From NCBI GenBank assembly GCA_050946935.1, contig JBMNVR010000006.1, positions 1 through 64,000 of the forward strand: 64,000 nucleotides of DNA, in the 5' to 3' direction. The first letter of the stretch is position 1, and the number at the start of each line of letters is the position of its first letter. Under the pieces are notes generated by a model. That model searched no databases. It saw only the letters and a list, made by a program, of their open reading frames with translations, and was not told the DNA's origin. Below are positions 8,759-18,017 of the stretch, one piece after another. A program made the position numbers and the translations under genes. The stretch is from UQRS01 sp050946935 (GTDB lineage: Bacteria > Bacillota > Clostridia > Oscillospirales > Acutalibacteraceae).

Positions 8759-9553
8759 TCAGCGTACCGCGCGCTTGTACTCTACAGGGGTACAGCCGTA
8801 AATCTCCCGAAAGACGCGGTTAAAGGTGCGCTGGGAGGTAAAGCCGGCATACTCCGCAATATCGGACACCGGATCGTTGCTGTTTTGCAACCGGTTGGCC
8901 GCATGGCGAGCCCGCAACAGATTCAGATAATGCTTAAACCCGCAGCCGATGGTCGAATTGAAAATGCGCGAGAGATAATCCTTGTTATACCCGAACTGCC
9001 GGGCCAGATCGGTCATCTGCACGGGATTTTGAAAATTGCGGTCAAGATACAGCAGGATATCCCGTATCGGTCCGATGGTTCCCGCCGACCGGGCGCAGGG
9101 CACCAGGGGCAGCGCCTCCGCCAGCAGGCCCAAAATGACATACAGATAGCCCTTGACAGCCAGCGGGTTGGCCTTTTCCAGCCGCTCGATGCCGCTGATT
9201 GCCTCCCGAATGGGGGCGGTCTTTCCCGGATCGGTTAAAAACGGCGCGGAAAAGGTTTTCCCCTCGCTCAGGCGGGAAAAGCTGCCCACCAGCTCAATCG
9301 GAATAATCATAACGTAGGAGAGCGACCGCTCCGGCGTGCGGTAGCAGTGCACGTCATAGCTGTCAGCCACAGCCAACTGTCCGGCGGTCAGCAGACGGGT
9401 TTCCTCCCCCACCGTGATCTCCATCTCCCCCTCCAGAAGATAGACAATTTCAATATTCGAGTGATAATGCGCGTCAAAGGCGTTATTCTCTGAAACACCG
9501 AGATGAAGCTGATAATCGGTATCCCTGAAAATTTCAAAAAAAGCTTTTTGCAT
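8759..9553 (-). CDS. AraC family transcriptional regulator
   Basis: A 264-residue regulator with an N-terminal cupin sensor (HYHSNIEIVYLLEGEMEITVG, the classic metal- or sugar-pocket motif) and a C-terminal pair of helix-turn-helix motifs (MTDLARQFGYNKDYLSRIF and VSDIAEYAGFTSQRTFNRVF) ending in GCTPVEYKRA. It converges with the preceding AraC gene and diverges from the GH3 gene. Control of that secreted enzyme is the simplest hypothesis. The ribosome binding site (AAAGGG) is only moderately placed. Confidence 0.92.
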   Translation of the reverse strand: MQKAFFEIFRDTDYQLHLGVSENNAFDAHYHSNIEIVYLLEGEMEITVGEETRLLTAGQLAVADSYDVHCYRTPERSLSYVMIIPIELVGSFSRLSEGKTFSAPFLTDPGKTAPIREAISGIERLEKANPLAVKGYLYVILGLLAEALPLVPCARSAGTIGPIRDILLYLDRNFQNPVQMTDLARQFGYNKDYLSRIFNSTIGCGFKHYLNLLRARHAANRLQNSNDPVSDIAEYAGFTSQRTFNRVFREIYGCTPVEYKRAVR

Positions 9554-9939
9554 GCAACATGTCGACCCTTTCCTTGCTGTGCGCAGCCGAACGGTTTCGG
9601 GAGGTTTTTTCTTTTTCTCCGCCGTAAAGGATATCGCGATAGGATGATGTCATTTTCTGACTATCATTTTACAGATTTGGCACTTTTCATGATACCCACA
9701 TTCGATTATCATGTCAATAGGTAAGCTTGCCATATCTTATTTTTTGTGTAAGTTGATGGCAGGATAGGGTCGGAAACCGGCATTTCCCCCGATCCGGACA
9801 GAACATGACGGGCGCCGCATGACAGATTTCTTTGCAGCGGCGGCCTTCCTTGCAGCAAAAAAGCGACCTCCGCCCGCCGCAAACCGGAGAATCGCCACAC
9901 CCCCCCGAACTGTTTGCGGCAGAATGGAGGATTTCGGAA
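9554..9939. other. 386-base divergent intergenic region upstream of the GH3 gene
   Basis: AT-rich in the middle, with no credible gene. It contains an inverted repeat CATGATA (9688-9694) and TATCATG (9707-9713) with a 12-base spacer, a plausible operator for an AraC or other dimeric regulator. No unambiguous -35/-10 pair was found. Confidence 0.35.
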
Positions 9940-12900
9940 ATGAAACATTTTAAAAAGGCGATCGCCCTGTTGCTGACCGCAGTGCTGGGCGGCAGCATGC
10001 TGCTCTCCCCCGCCCCGCTGACGGCAGCCGGCCTTTCGGCTGAGGGGAACATCGAGCTGTCCCGTCAAGCGGCGACCGAGGGCATGGTGCTTCTGAAAAA
10101 TGAAAAATCCAGCCTTCCGCTCTCCAAGGGAGAGACCGTTTCCATCTTCGGCAAGGGACAGATCGACTTCATCAAGGGCGGCGGCGGATCAGGCGACGTC
10201 GTGGTCGAATACGTCCGCAACCTGCTCGAAGGGATGGAGATTAAAGAAGAAGAAGGAAAAATTCAGATCAACCAGACGGTCGCCGACCGTTACCGCCGCA
10301 ACAGCGGCTACATGCCGACCCAGGCTGAGATGGAGACGGCCGCCGGCGTCTCCAAAACGGCGGTCATCGTGATCTCCCGCCACTCGGGAGAGGGATACGA
10401 CCGCACAGCAGCCAAGGGGGACTACTACCTCACCGACGATGAGGAAAAGCTGATCCAAATGGCGGGAGATGCGCTCTTCCGCAACGTCGTGGTCGTGCTG
10501 AACGTCGGCGGTATGGTGGATACCTCCTGGATCGAAAAATACTCCTGCGTCAAATCGGTTCTGTTGGCCTGGCAGCCGGGCATGGAGGGCGGCTTGGCCG
10601 TCGCGGACATCCTCACCGGGGATGTGACCCCCTCCGGCAAGCTGTCCGACACCTTTGCCAAGGACTTTTCGGACTATCCGGAATTTTATGACAGCGATTT
10701 CTATGTCAACTACACCGAGGATGTCTATGTAGGCTATCGCTGGTTTGAAACCTTCGACCCGAATTATGAACGGGTCAATTATGAGTTCGGCTACGGCCTC
10801 TCCTACACCGAGTTTTCCGTTTCAGACGTCTCGGTCGCGGAAAAGGACGGCCAGCTCGTCGTAAGCGCCAGGGTGACCAACACCGGCAGCCGGTACTCCG
10901 GCAAGGAGGTTGTACAGGTCTATTTCAGCGCACCGCAAGGCAAGCTCGGCAAGCCGGGCAAGGAGCTGGCCGGCTTCGCCAAGACCGAGCTGCTCGCGCC
11001 CGGAAAATCCCAGACGGTCGAGATCGCCTTCGACATCGACGACATGTCCAGCTATGACGACACCGGAAAGGTGCAGAAATCCGCCTATGTCATGGAGGCG
11101 GGAGACTATCAGATCTACGTCGGCAATTCGGTCCGCAATGCGGGGGAAAACGGCGTGCGCTATACCTACACGGTGGCAAAGGACACCGTGACCGAGCAGC
11201 TCTCCCAGCAACTGGAGCCGATCCAGTTGGAGAAGCGCCTCCTGGCCGACGGCAGCTATGAAACGCTGGAGACCTTTGAAACCATGGAGGACATCGGTAC
11301 GCCCGTCTCCTCCACCGGTACGACCAAGATCGAGGCAGAGGATCTCTTCTTCAAACACTATCATGCAAAGGTGTATTACAACGACGCGGCCACCATCTGC
11401 GGGCTGGAAACGCTGACCTCCGACACCAACGTAAACCGCTGGGCCAGCTATATTATTGATGTGGAAACGGCCGGAAAGTACGCCCTCGGCCTTGCGATCG
11501 GCAACGGCGGCAGCGGCGTGCAGAACTCGATCGCCGTCTACATCGACGACGCCAAGCAGAGCGGCATCAGCCTGAACTTCCCCAATACCGGCGGCAAGTG
11601 GAATATTAAGGAGGTCGGCTCGGTCACGGTCGATCTGCCGGCCGGCAAGCATATTCTGAAGATCGAATTCCTCAACGGCGATAACTTCCAGGGCGTGATG
11701 GACTATTTCACCCTCACCCCCGGTGAGGGCAGCGGCGGACAGGAGAGCGAAACGCACACAATCTCCGCCTCCGGTCAGAATAAAATCGAAGGCGAAGCTT
11801 TCGCCGCCTGTGACAGCCGGCTGGGCACCGAAACCATCGCGGCCGGCGCCGATCAGGGTGGCATCTGCGTATACGGCTTCGACCAGAACGGAACCTATCT
11901 GGACTATAATCTTGACGTGGCACAGGCCGGTACCTACAGTCTGTCTTTCCACGCCTCCAACGGCTACGGCACCGACCACAACGACAGCCTGCAGGTGCTG
12001 GTCGGCGGCGTCGATCAGAACGTAACGGTCAACCTGCCCAACACGGCGACCAGCGACAACCAGTGGTACAATTTTGTCGACACCGACCCGGTCACCGTTA
12101 CCCTGTCGGCCGGAAAAACCACTCTCCGTCTGGTTTCCAAAGGATTCGGCAACGTAGATTGCCTCACCCTGACCCGGATCGTACCCGTAACCCAAAGTCT
12201 TGAGACGGCTGCCCCTCAGGCGGGCAAAACCATCCTGCTTTCGGACGTGCAGGAGAACCCCGATCTGATGGACGCCTTTTTGGATCAGTTGACCGATGAA
12301 GAGGTCATCTATCTGCTGGAGGGACACGGCGCCTCTATCCCGGAGGGAACCGGCTGTATCGGCAACCTTCCCGACTATGGCATCCCGGCCGCCGAAACGG
12401 CCGACGGCGGCACCGGCATCCGCCTTTCAGAACCCTGCACCGCCTGGCCGATCGCGACCCTGCTCGCCTGCACCTGGGATGTCGATCTGCTGGAGAAGGT
12501 GGGCGCGGCCATAGCGGTCGAGGCAGTGGAAAACGGTGCGGACGTCTGGCTTGCTCCCGGCATGAACATTCACCGCAATCCGCTCTGCGGCCGGAATTTT
12601 GAGTATTATTCTGAGGATCCGCTGCTCGCCGGCACGCTGACCGCCGCCATCACCCGCGGCGTCCAGTCCGGCGGCGTGGGGGTCACCATCAAGCATTTCG
12701 CCGCAAATAATAAGGAGACCAACCGCGGCTATCAGGACAGCCGCATGTCCGAGCGCGCCCTGCGTGAAATCTATCTTAAGAGTTTTGAAATCTGCATTGA
12801 AAAGGGCAACCCGTGGTGTATCATGTCCTCCTACAACCACATCAACGGCGCAGAGACCTCCGAAAGCTACGACCTGCTGACCAACATCCTCCGGGAGGAG

Positions 12901-13989
12901 TGGGGCTTTGACGGCCTGGTCATGAGCGACTGGTGGAACGACAGCATCGCCTCACGCGAGGTGCTGGCCGGCAACAACATCAAAATGGCGACCGGCGAGC
13001 CGGCGCACCTTCTGGGCGCTTTGAAAATGGGCCACATCACCCGCGAGGATCTGGAAAAGAACGCGGTGTATGTGCTCGAGCTGGTTATGAAGAGCAACGC
13101 CATGAAGCGCGCGGTGCTCGATCCAAAGAGCACCACGGTCACCGCCTCCGGCGCAACGCGGATTAAGGCGACCGATTTCACCTGGAAGCACGCCTCGGTC
13201 GGGATGGAGGCCTGCGAGGATACCGACGGTGGATACAACCCGACCGATACCTACGAGGGCCGCTGGCTGGAATACTACCTCGACGTGGAGGAAGGCGGCG
13301 TCTACCGTTTCCGGGCGCGAGTGGCCAGCAATGGCGACAGGGTCAAAATCGGGCTGCTCGGCGACGGGCTTTCGCTCACCACGCTGGATGAGTCGATGAG
13401 CACCGGCGGCTGGCAGAAGTGGGCAACCACCGGAGATATCTTTGTCACCCTGCCTGCCGGCCGGACGGCACTGCGACTGGACTTCCAGTCAGGCGGCGTC
13501 AACCTCAACTGGATCGAGCTCGAACGCTACACCGACGGCGCGCAGGTATCCATCACCGCTTCGGCCGATTCGGCCAAGCTGGGTGACGCGGTCCGTCTCT
13601 CGGCCGAGATTACCGGCGGCACGGCCGACCTTGTCTGGTCCCTTGCCGGTAACGAATCGTCCGGAACCTCCGTCTCCTCCGACGGGGTGCTGACCGTAGC
13701 GGAGGATGAGACGGCCGAGTCGGTCATCATCTATGCCGCCTCTCCGGCCGATTCCAAGATTGCCTCGGCCGTACGGATCACGATCGGCGAGGATGTGAAG
13801 CCCGGCGACGTGGATGGGGATGGCAGCGTGACCGTCTCAGATGTGGTCGAGCTGCGCAAGCTGATCGTTGCGGGCAGCCATACCGACCGCGAGCTTGCCG
13901 CCGGCAACCTGGACGATACCGACAGCACGCTGACCGTCTCCGACGTGGTGGCGTTACGCGCGCTGATCGTCTCGGGTGTGTTCGACTAA
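9940..13989 (+). CDS. Secreted, domain-permuted GH3 glycosidase with CBM6-like modules and dockerin
   Basis: A 1349-residue exported enzyme, probably a beta-glucosidase or related exo-glycosidase. Order: signal peptide (1-30); the GH3 C-terminal alpha/beta domain (about 33-270, with GMVLLKNE, GGGGSGDV, AWQPGMEGGLAVADIL); fibronectin-like domain (290-375); CBM6-like modules (460-594 and 614-747); the GH3 N-terminal barrel (767-1054); a third CBM6-like module (1074-1197); an Ig-like domain; and two dockerin repeats (1288-1348). The nucleophile should be D997 in VMSDWW. This C-before-N order is known from Ruminococcus albus and Butyrivibrio beta-glucosidases. GGAGG precedes ATG 9940; upstream in-frame codons lack a signal sequence. 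The substrate is not determined. Confidence 0.92.
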   Translation: MKHFKKAIALLLTAVLGGSMLLSPAPLTAAGLSAEGNIELSRQAATEGMVLLKNEKSSLPLSKGETVSIFGKGQIDFIKGGGGSGDVVVEYVRNLLEGMEIKEEEGKIQINQTVADRYRRNSGYMPTQAEMETAAGVSKTAVIVISRHSGEGYDRTAAKGDYYLTDDEEKLIQMAGDALFRNVVVVLNVGGMVDTSWIEKYSCVKSVLLAWQPGMEGGLAVADILTGDVTPSGKLSDTFAKDFSDYPEFYDSDFYVNYTEDVYVGYRWFETFDPNYERVNYEFGYGLSYTEFSVSDVSVAEKDGQLVVSARVTNTGSRYSGKEVVQVYFSAPQGKLGKPGKELAGFAKTELLAPGKSQTVEIAFDIDDMSSYDDTGKVQKSAYVMEAGDYQIYVGNSVRNAGENGVRYTYTVAKDTVTEQLSQQLEPIQLEKRLLADGSYETLETFETMEDIGTPVSSTGTTKIEAEDLFFKHYHAKVYYNDAATICGLETLTSDTNVNRWASYIIDVETAGKYALGLAIGNGGSGVQNSIAVYIDDAKQSGISLNFPNTGGKWNIKEVGSVTVDLPAGKHILKIEFLNGDNFQGVMDYFTLTPGEGSGGQESETHTISASGQNKIEGEAFAACDSRLGTETIAAGADQGGICVYGFDQNGTYLDYNLDVAQAGTYSLSFHASNGYGTDHNDSLQVLVGGVDQNVTVNLPNTATSDNQWYNFVDTDPVTVTLSAGKTTLRLVSKGFGNVDCLTLTRIVPVTQSLETAAPQAGKTILLSDVQENPDLMDAFLDQLTDEEVIYLLEGHGASIPEGTGCIGNLPDYGIPAAETADGGTGIRLSEPCTAWPIATLLACTWDVDLLEKVGAAIAVEAVENGADVWLAPGMNIHRNPLCGRNFEYYSEDPLLAGTLTAAITRGVQSGGVGVTIKHFAANNKETNRGYQDSRMSERALREIYLKSFEICIEKGNPWCIMSSYNHINGAETSESYDLLTNILREEWGFDGLVMSDWWNDSIASREVLAGNNIKMATGEPAHLLGALKMGHITREDLEKNAVYVLELVMKSNAMKRAVLDPKSTTVTASGATRIKATDFTWKHASVGMEACEDTDGGYNPTDTYEGRWLEYYLDVEEGGVYRFRARVASNGDRVKIGLLGDGLSLTTLDESMSTGGWQKWATTGDIFVTLPAGRTALRLDFQSGGVNLNWIELERYTDGAQVSITASADSAKLGDAVRLSAEITGGTADLVWSLAGNESSGTSVSSDGVLTVAEDETAESVIIYAASPADSKIASAVRITIGEDVKPGDVDGDGSVTVSDVVELRKLIVAGSHTDRELAAGNLDDTDSTLTVSDVVALRALIVSGVFD

Positions 13990-14031
13990 AAGGAAACGCA
14001 AAGGCCCAAGCACAAATAGCAAGAGGCGTCA

Positions 14032-14073
14032 AACGCCCGTGATGTGCAAAAGCACGATCACGGGCGTTTTTCT
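14032..14073 (+). terminator. Terminator of the GH3 gene
   Basis: AACGCCCGTGAT and ATCACGGGCGTT form the stem, extended by GTGC/GCAC around AAAA, followed by TTTTTCTC. It lies 42 bases after the GH3 stop. Confidence 0.85.
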
Positions 14074-14260
14074 CTGCTTTTCATTCGCTTTCTTTCGCAA
14101 AGCCCCGCAGATTTGCGGGCAGAAATCCGGAGCGGCCAGCGCGGGACAAGGGCGCTGTGGGAAAAAGGCGGTGCGGCAGCCTGCCTTTCTATATATCATG
14201 GCCCCGTCCGGGGACAAATTCTTTCCGGCATAAAATGCGACTCGCCTGCTATGCGGCGGT

Positions 14261-14854
14261 TCACCCTTCGACCACCCTGCTCCGCAGGGTCACAACATCC
14301 GAAACCGTAACAGAACCATCGCCGTTCACATCCATACAGTCGGCGGTTCCGGCGCCGCCCCAGCCCTGCACAATAAACTGCCGCAAGGCAACAACGTCCG
14401 ACACGCTGATAAAGCCGTCGAAATCCACATCTCCAACCGCAAAAACATCCAGTACTGAGCCAGCAAAATTCCCCTTTTCCAGCACCGGACCGGTCAGCAC
14501 GCCGGCCTCATACGCGCCGGTGAGGGTGTAAACCGTTCCACCCGCATACGCCACATAGGTCGCGGAATCCGGAAACTGCATAACAGCCTCCCCCAGCCGC
14601 AGATAAATAAGCTCGTCCAAAAATGTCTCATCTTCGGAATACACCTTGTAAAATTCCACCCCGGCCGCGAAGGCCGCAAGAACGGCGCGGAACATACTAT
14701 CCTCCGCCTCGGCGTCCACCTTCTCCCGGTACCAGGAGAGGAGCGCGGCACGTGTTTCCCCCTCCGCCTCAGCAGCGGAGACGCCAACCGGCGCCATGCA
14801 CAAAATAAATATACAGCACAAAGCCAATAACCGGAACAAAAATTGTCTTTTCAT
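14261..14854 (-). CDS. Small secreted dockerin-containing protein
   Basis: A 197-residue exported protein: signal peptide (KRQFLFRLLALCCIFILCMAPVGVSA), an about 100-residue region rich in helix and charge that I do not recognise, then two dockerin-like calcium loops (GDVDFDGFISVSDVVALRQF and DVNGDGSVTVSDVVTLR). It has no catalytic or binding module. ATG 14854 is chosen because AAGGAG sits 9 bases upstream; an ATG 21 bases earlier lacks this spacing. Its repeats share the VSDVV-x-LR core of the GH3 and GH92 dockerins, so all three may dock to the same cohesin. Convergent with GH3. Confidence 0.85.
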   Translation of the reverse strand: MKRQFLFRLLALCCIFILCMAPVGVSAAEAEGETRAALLSWYREKVDAEAEDSMFRAVLAAFAAGVEFYKVYSEDETFLDELIYLRLGEAVMQFPDSATYVAYAGGTVYTLTGAYEAGVLTGPVLEKGNFAGSVLDVFAVGDVDFDGFISVSDVVALRQFIVQGWGGAGTADCMDVNGDGSVTVSDVVTLRSRVVEG

Positions 14855-14910
14855 AAATTCCATCTCCTTATCCATTTTAGAAACATATCGTTCAACATGT
14901 TCCTACATGC

Positions 14911-14939
14911 TATATATCACACAATTGTAAAAATGTCAA
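14911..14939 (-). promoter_or_regulatory. Promoter of the small dockerin gene
   Basis: On the minus strand TTGACA (14939-14934) and TATATA (14916-14911) are separated by 17 bases, about 60 bases upstream of the start codon. Confidence 0.7.
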
Positions 14940-14952
14940 TATTTCACAATAC

Positions 14953-14970
14953 TGTTAAAACGTTTTAACA
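14953..14970. promoter_or_regulatory. Perfect 18-base palindrome, candidate LacI-family operator
   Basis: TGTTAAAACGTTTTAACA is a perfect palindrome with the central CG typical of LacI/GalR-family and CcpA-like operators. It lies 14 bases upstream of the -35 of the small dockerin gene and 50 bases upstream of the rny promoter. The regulator is unknown and none is encoded beside it. Confidence 0.55.
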
Positions 14971-15020
14971 CTCAAAATTTTTCCTGCACTGCACCGAATG
15001 GGAAAATATACATAAAAACC

Positions 15021-15049
15021 TTGACATATACACGATAAAGTTATATTAT
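15021..15049 (+). promoter_or_regulatory. Sigma-A promoter of rny
   Basis: Consensus TTGACA (15021-15026), a 17-base spacer and TATTAT (15044-15049). It implies a leader of about 180 bases before the rny start. I see no known riboswitch in that leader. Confidence 0.75.
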
Positions 15050-15238
15050 TTATATATTGTGGTTCAGTATGCAAACCGGCCGTTTCCGCTTTGGCGGGCG
15101 GGTACGGCGCGAACTTGCCATCATAAACCCAAACGGGGCGGACAAGCGGCCTCGCGGCAGGGCATTATAAGTTTTTTTATCAAACCATTGAATAGCGTCC
15201 TGCAAACCGCTGTTTATGATATTAGGAGGTGCATGCAA

Positions 15239-16798
15239 ATGCCCGGAATAACCGGTATCGGTTATGCCATCGGCGGCGGCATCGCGCTGATCTGTGCGAT
15301 CATCGGATTTTTTGCCGGTATCGCCCACCGGCGCAGAAAGGCGGAAGCGGCCATCGGCTCAGCCGAGGATGAAGCCAAGCGGATTTTAAGCGATGCCATA
15401 AAGAATGCCGAAGCCAAGAAAAAAGAAAGTATTTTAGAAGCAAAAGACGAAATTCACGCTTTACGATCCGAATCGGACAAGGAGCTGCGCGAGCGCCGCT
15501 CAGAGGTTCAGCGGCAGGAGCGCCGCTTACAACAGAAGGAAGAATCCTTCGAACGCAAACAGGAAAACTTTGAAGCAAAAGAAGAAAAACTGGCCAAACG
15601 CACCAAAGATGTCGAAACCCGTCTGCAGGAGGCCGAACAGCTCAAGCACAGCCAGATGGCCATGCTGGAAAAAATCTCCGGCTTTACGAGCGAGGAGGCC
15701 AAATCCCACCTGCTCTCCCTGCTGGAGTCCGAGCTGACCCACGAAAAGGCGGTCAAGATCATCGAATTCCAGCAGCAGTGCAAGGAGGAATGCGACAAAA
15801 CAGCACGGGAGCTGATCTCCCGCGCGATTCAGCGCTGCGCCGCCGATCACTCCTCTGAGGCGACCGTCTCGGTCGTGGCGCTCCCGAACGACGAAATGAA
15901 GGGCCGCATCATCGGGCGCGAAGGGCGCAACATCCGCGCGCTGGAGACCCTGACCGGCGTCGACCTCATCATCGACGACACGCCGGAGGCGATCACCGTC
16001 TCCTGCTTCGACCCGGTCCGGCGGGAGGTTGCCCGTCTCGCTTTGGAGAAGTTGATCTCCGACGGCCGGATTCATCCGACCCGGATCGAGGAAATGGTCG
16101 ACAAGGCCAAGGCCGAGGTGGAGCGCACCATCAAGCAGGAGGGCGAACGCGCCATGATGGACGCCGACGTCCGCGGTCTGCACCCCGAGCTGATCAAACT
16201 GCTCGGCCGGCTGCACTACCGCACCAGCTATGGTCAGAACGTACTCAACCACTCGCTGGAGGTTTGCCATCTCGCCGGCATCATGGCCGCCGAGCTGGGC
16301 GAGGATGTCAAGCTCGCCCGCCGCGCGGGACTGCTGCATGACATTGGCAAGGCGCTGGATCACGAGTATGAAGGTTCTCACATTCAGCTCGGCGTCGAGG
16401 TTGCCAAGAAGTATAAAGAAAGCGAAGCCGTCATCCACGCCATCCACGCCCATCACGGCGATGTGGAGGCCAAGACGGTCATCGCCTGCCTGGTACAGGC
16501 GGCCGACGCCATTTCGGCGGCACGGCCGGGCGCCAGAAGAGAAAATATTGAAAACTACATCAAGCGGCTCGAAAAGCTGGAGGAAATCGCCAATTCCTTC
16601 GAGGGCGTCGAGCGTTCCTTCGCGATTCAGGCCGGACGTGAGGTTCGCGTCATGATCAAGCCGGAGGTTGTCAGCGACGAGGGCATGGTTCTGGTTGCGC
16701 GCGAAATCGCGCAGAAGATCGAAAACGACCTCGAGTATCCGGGCCAGGTAAAAGTTAACCTGATCCGGGAGACACGGGTAGCCGACGTCGCCAAATAA
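15239..16798 (+). CDS. rny: Ribonuclease Y
   Basis: Membrane-anchored endoribonuclease that starts mRNA decay in Firmicutes. The 519 residues have an N-terminal membrane helix (about 3-27), a long charged coiled coil (30-170), a KH domain with GRIIGREGRNIRALE, and an HD domain with HSLEVCHLAG and LLHDIGKALDHE (the HD pair near 367). The length is almost exactly the family standard when ATG 15239 is used; AGGAGGT lies 8 bases upstream. ymdB follows on the same strand, a conserved pairing, but a terminator lies between them. Confidence 0.96.
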   Translation: MPGITGIGYAIGGGIALICAIIGFFAGIAHRRRKAEAAIGSAEDEAKRILSDAIKNAEAKKKESILEAKDEIHALRSESDKELRERRSEVQRQERRLQQKEESFERKQENFEAKEEKLAKRTKDVETRLQEAEQLKHSQMAMLEKISGFTSEEAKSHLLSLLESELTHEKAVKIIEFQQQCKEECDKTARELISRAIQRCAADHSSEATVSVVALPNDEMKGRIIGREGRNIRALETLTGVDLIIDDTPEAITVSCFDPVRREVARLALEKLISDGRIHPTRIEEMVDKAKAEVERTIKQEGERAMMDADVRGLHPELIKLLGRLHYRTSYGQNVLNHSLEVCHLAGIMAAELGEDVKLARRAGLLHDIGKALDHEYEGSHIQLGVEVAKKYKESEAVIHAIHAHHGDVEAKTVIACLVQAADAISAARPGARRENIENYIKRLEKLEEIANSFEGVERSFAIQAGREVRVMIKPEVVSDEGMVLVAREIAQKIENDLEYPGQVKVNLIRETRVADVAK

Positions 16799-16810
16799 GA
16801 CATACTGCAA

Positions 16811-16850
16811 AAAACGGCACGGCTTCGTCAGGCCGTGCCGTTTTTTGTTT
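16811..16850 (+). terminator. Terminator of rny
   Basis: AACGGCACGGC pairs with GCCGTGCCGTT around TTCGTCAG... (short loop) and is followed by TTTTTTG. The remaining 260 bases up to ymdB show no gene and no clear promoter. Confidence 0.88.
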
Positions 16851-17110
16851 TGCCGCCGGACTTGCTCCCGGCCGCTGTGGGACAAAGACCGCCGGGCGCT
16901 TTTTCCTCTTTTGCACGGCGAATGCAGGAATGTATAAGACAATACAATCGGGGGCACAATGTATTTTTCGCGGGAATTCTGAAACATTGCAGCTTTTTGT
17001 TCCTCTTGTCATCCCCGAAAAACGCAGGTTAATTTCAACACCCCCGTAAAAAGCAGCCGGGTGGCCGTATTCCCCCGGCAACTGAACAAACGTTAAAGGA
17101 TCTGAAACAA

Positions 17111-17887
17111 ATGCGTATACTTTGTATCGGCGACGTCTGCGGCAGCGTCGGCTGCGATTTCCTGCGGCAGAAGCTGCCCGTCCTTAAAAAACAATGGAGC
17201 ATCGACATGGTCATCGTCAACGGGGAGAATTCGGCCGACGGCAACGGCATTTTGCCCGCTTCAGCCGCGCACCTCTACGACAGCGGCGCACATGTCATCA
17301 CCGGCGGAAACCACACCTTCCGGCGGCGGGAAATCTACCCCCTGCTGGAGGAGGATGAGACCCTTCTGCGGCCGGCGAATTTTCCGGCCGGCGCGCCCGG
17401 CCGGGGAATTGCCTATGTCGACTTTGGCTATGTCACCGTGGCGGTCATCAACCTCCTCGGCGTGGTGTATATGGAGCCGCTCGAGTGCCCCTTCCGCACG
17501 GCCGACGCGCTGGTGGAGGAGGCAAAAGCCGCTGGCGCGCGGATCATCCTGGTCGATTTTCATGCCGAGGCAACGGCCGAAAAGCGGGCGCTCGGCTTTT
17601 ACCTCGACGGGCGGGTATCCGCGCTCTTCGGCACGCACACCCATGTGCAGACAGCCGACGCCTGCCTGCTGCCGCAGGGAACGGGGTATATCACCGACCT
17701 TGGCATGACCGGACCGATACAGTCGGTGCTCGGCGTCCGTCCGGAGCTGTCTATCGCCAAAATGCGGGATAAGCTGCCGATTCGTTTTCAGCTTGAGACG
17801 GGGGATTGCATGCTGAACGGCTGCATTTTTGAGGTCGATCATAAAACCGGAAATACCCTCTCGGTCGAAGCAGTCGATGTGCGATAA
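17111..17887 (+). CDS. ymdB: YmdB-type metallophosphoesterase (2',3'-cyclic nucleotide phosphodiesterase)
   Basis: A 258-residue calcineurin-like phosphoesterase of the YmdB/TIGR00282 family. The metal-ligand motifs are in order: GDVCGSVG (N-terminus), NGENSADGNG, GGNHTF, DFHAEATAEK and GTHTHVQTAD, then TDLGMTGP. In Bacillus subtilis YmdB is needed for biofilm versus motility decisions and works alongside RNase Y; whether this holds here is inference. AAAGGAT precedes the ATG. Confidence 0.93.
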   Translation: MRILCIGDVCGSVGCDFLRQKLPVLKKQWSIDMVIVNGENSADGNGILPASAAHLYDSGAHVITGGNHTFRRREIYPLLEEDETLLRPANFPAGAPGRGIAYVDFGYVTVAVINLLGVVYMEPLECPFRTADALVEEAKAAGARIILVDFHAEATAEKRALGFYLDGRVSALFGTHTHVQTADACLLPQGTGYITDLGMTGPIQSVLGVRPELSIAKMRDKLPIRFQLETGDCMLNGCIFEVDHKTGNTLSVEAVDVR

Positions 17888-17945
17888 ACAAGGGAGAGCA
17901 AAGATCGTTGCGCCATGCTGACAAACTCTTTTGCAAAATTCGGAA

Positions 17946-17987
17946 AGAAGAAAGCCGGGGCTATAGCCCCGGCTTTCTTCTTTTTTT
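17946..17987. terminator. Bidirectional terminator between ymdB and the GH92 gene
   Basis: GAAGAAAGCCGGGGC and GCCCCGGCTTTCTTC form a 15-pair stem with a TATA loop, followed on the plus side by TTTTTTT and on the minus side by TTTCC. It lies between convergent genes and probably serves both. Confidence 0.85.
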
Positions 17988-18017
17988 AAAAACCTTCGCG
18001 GAGAAATGCGCCGAATT

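Noticed and set aside
10822..12327. 501-codon minus-strand open frame
   Set aside because: Antisense to the GH3 gene; low-complexity Val/Gly/Asp translation without motifs.
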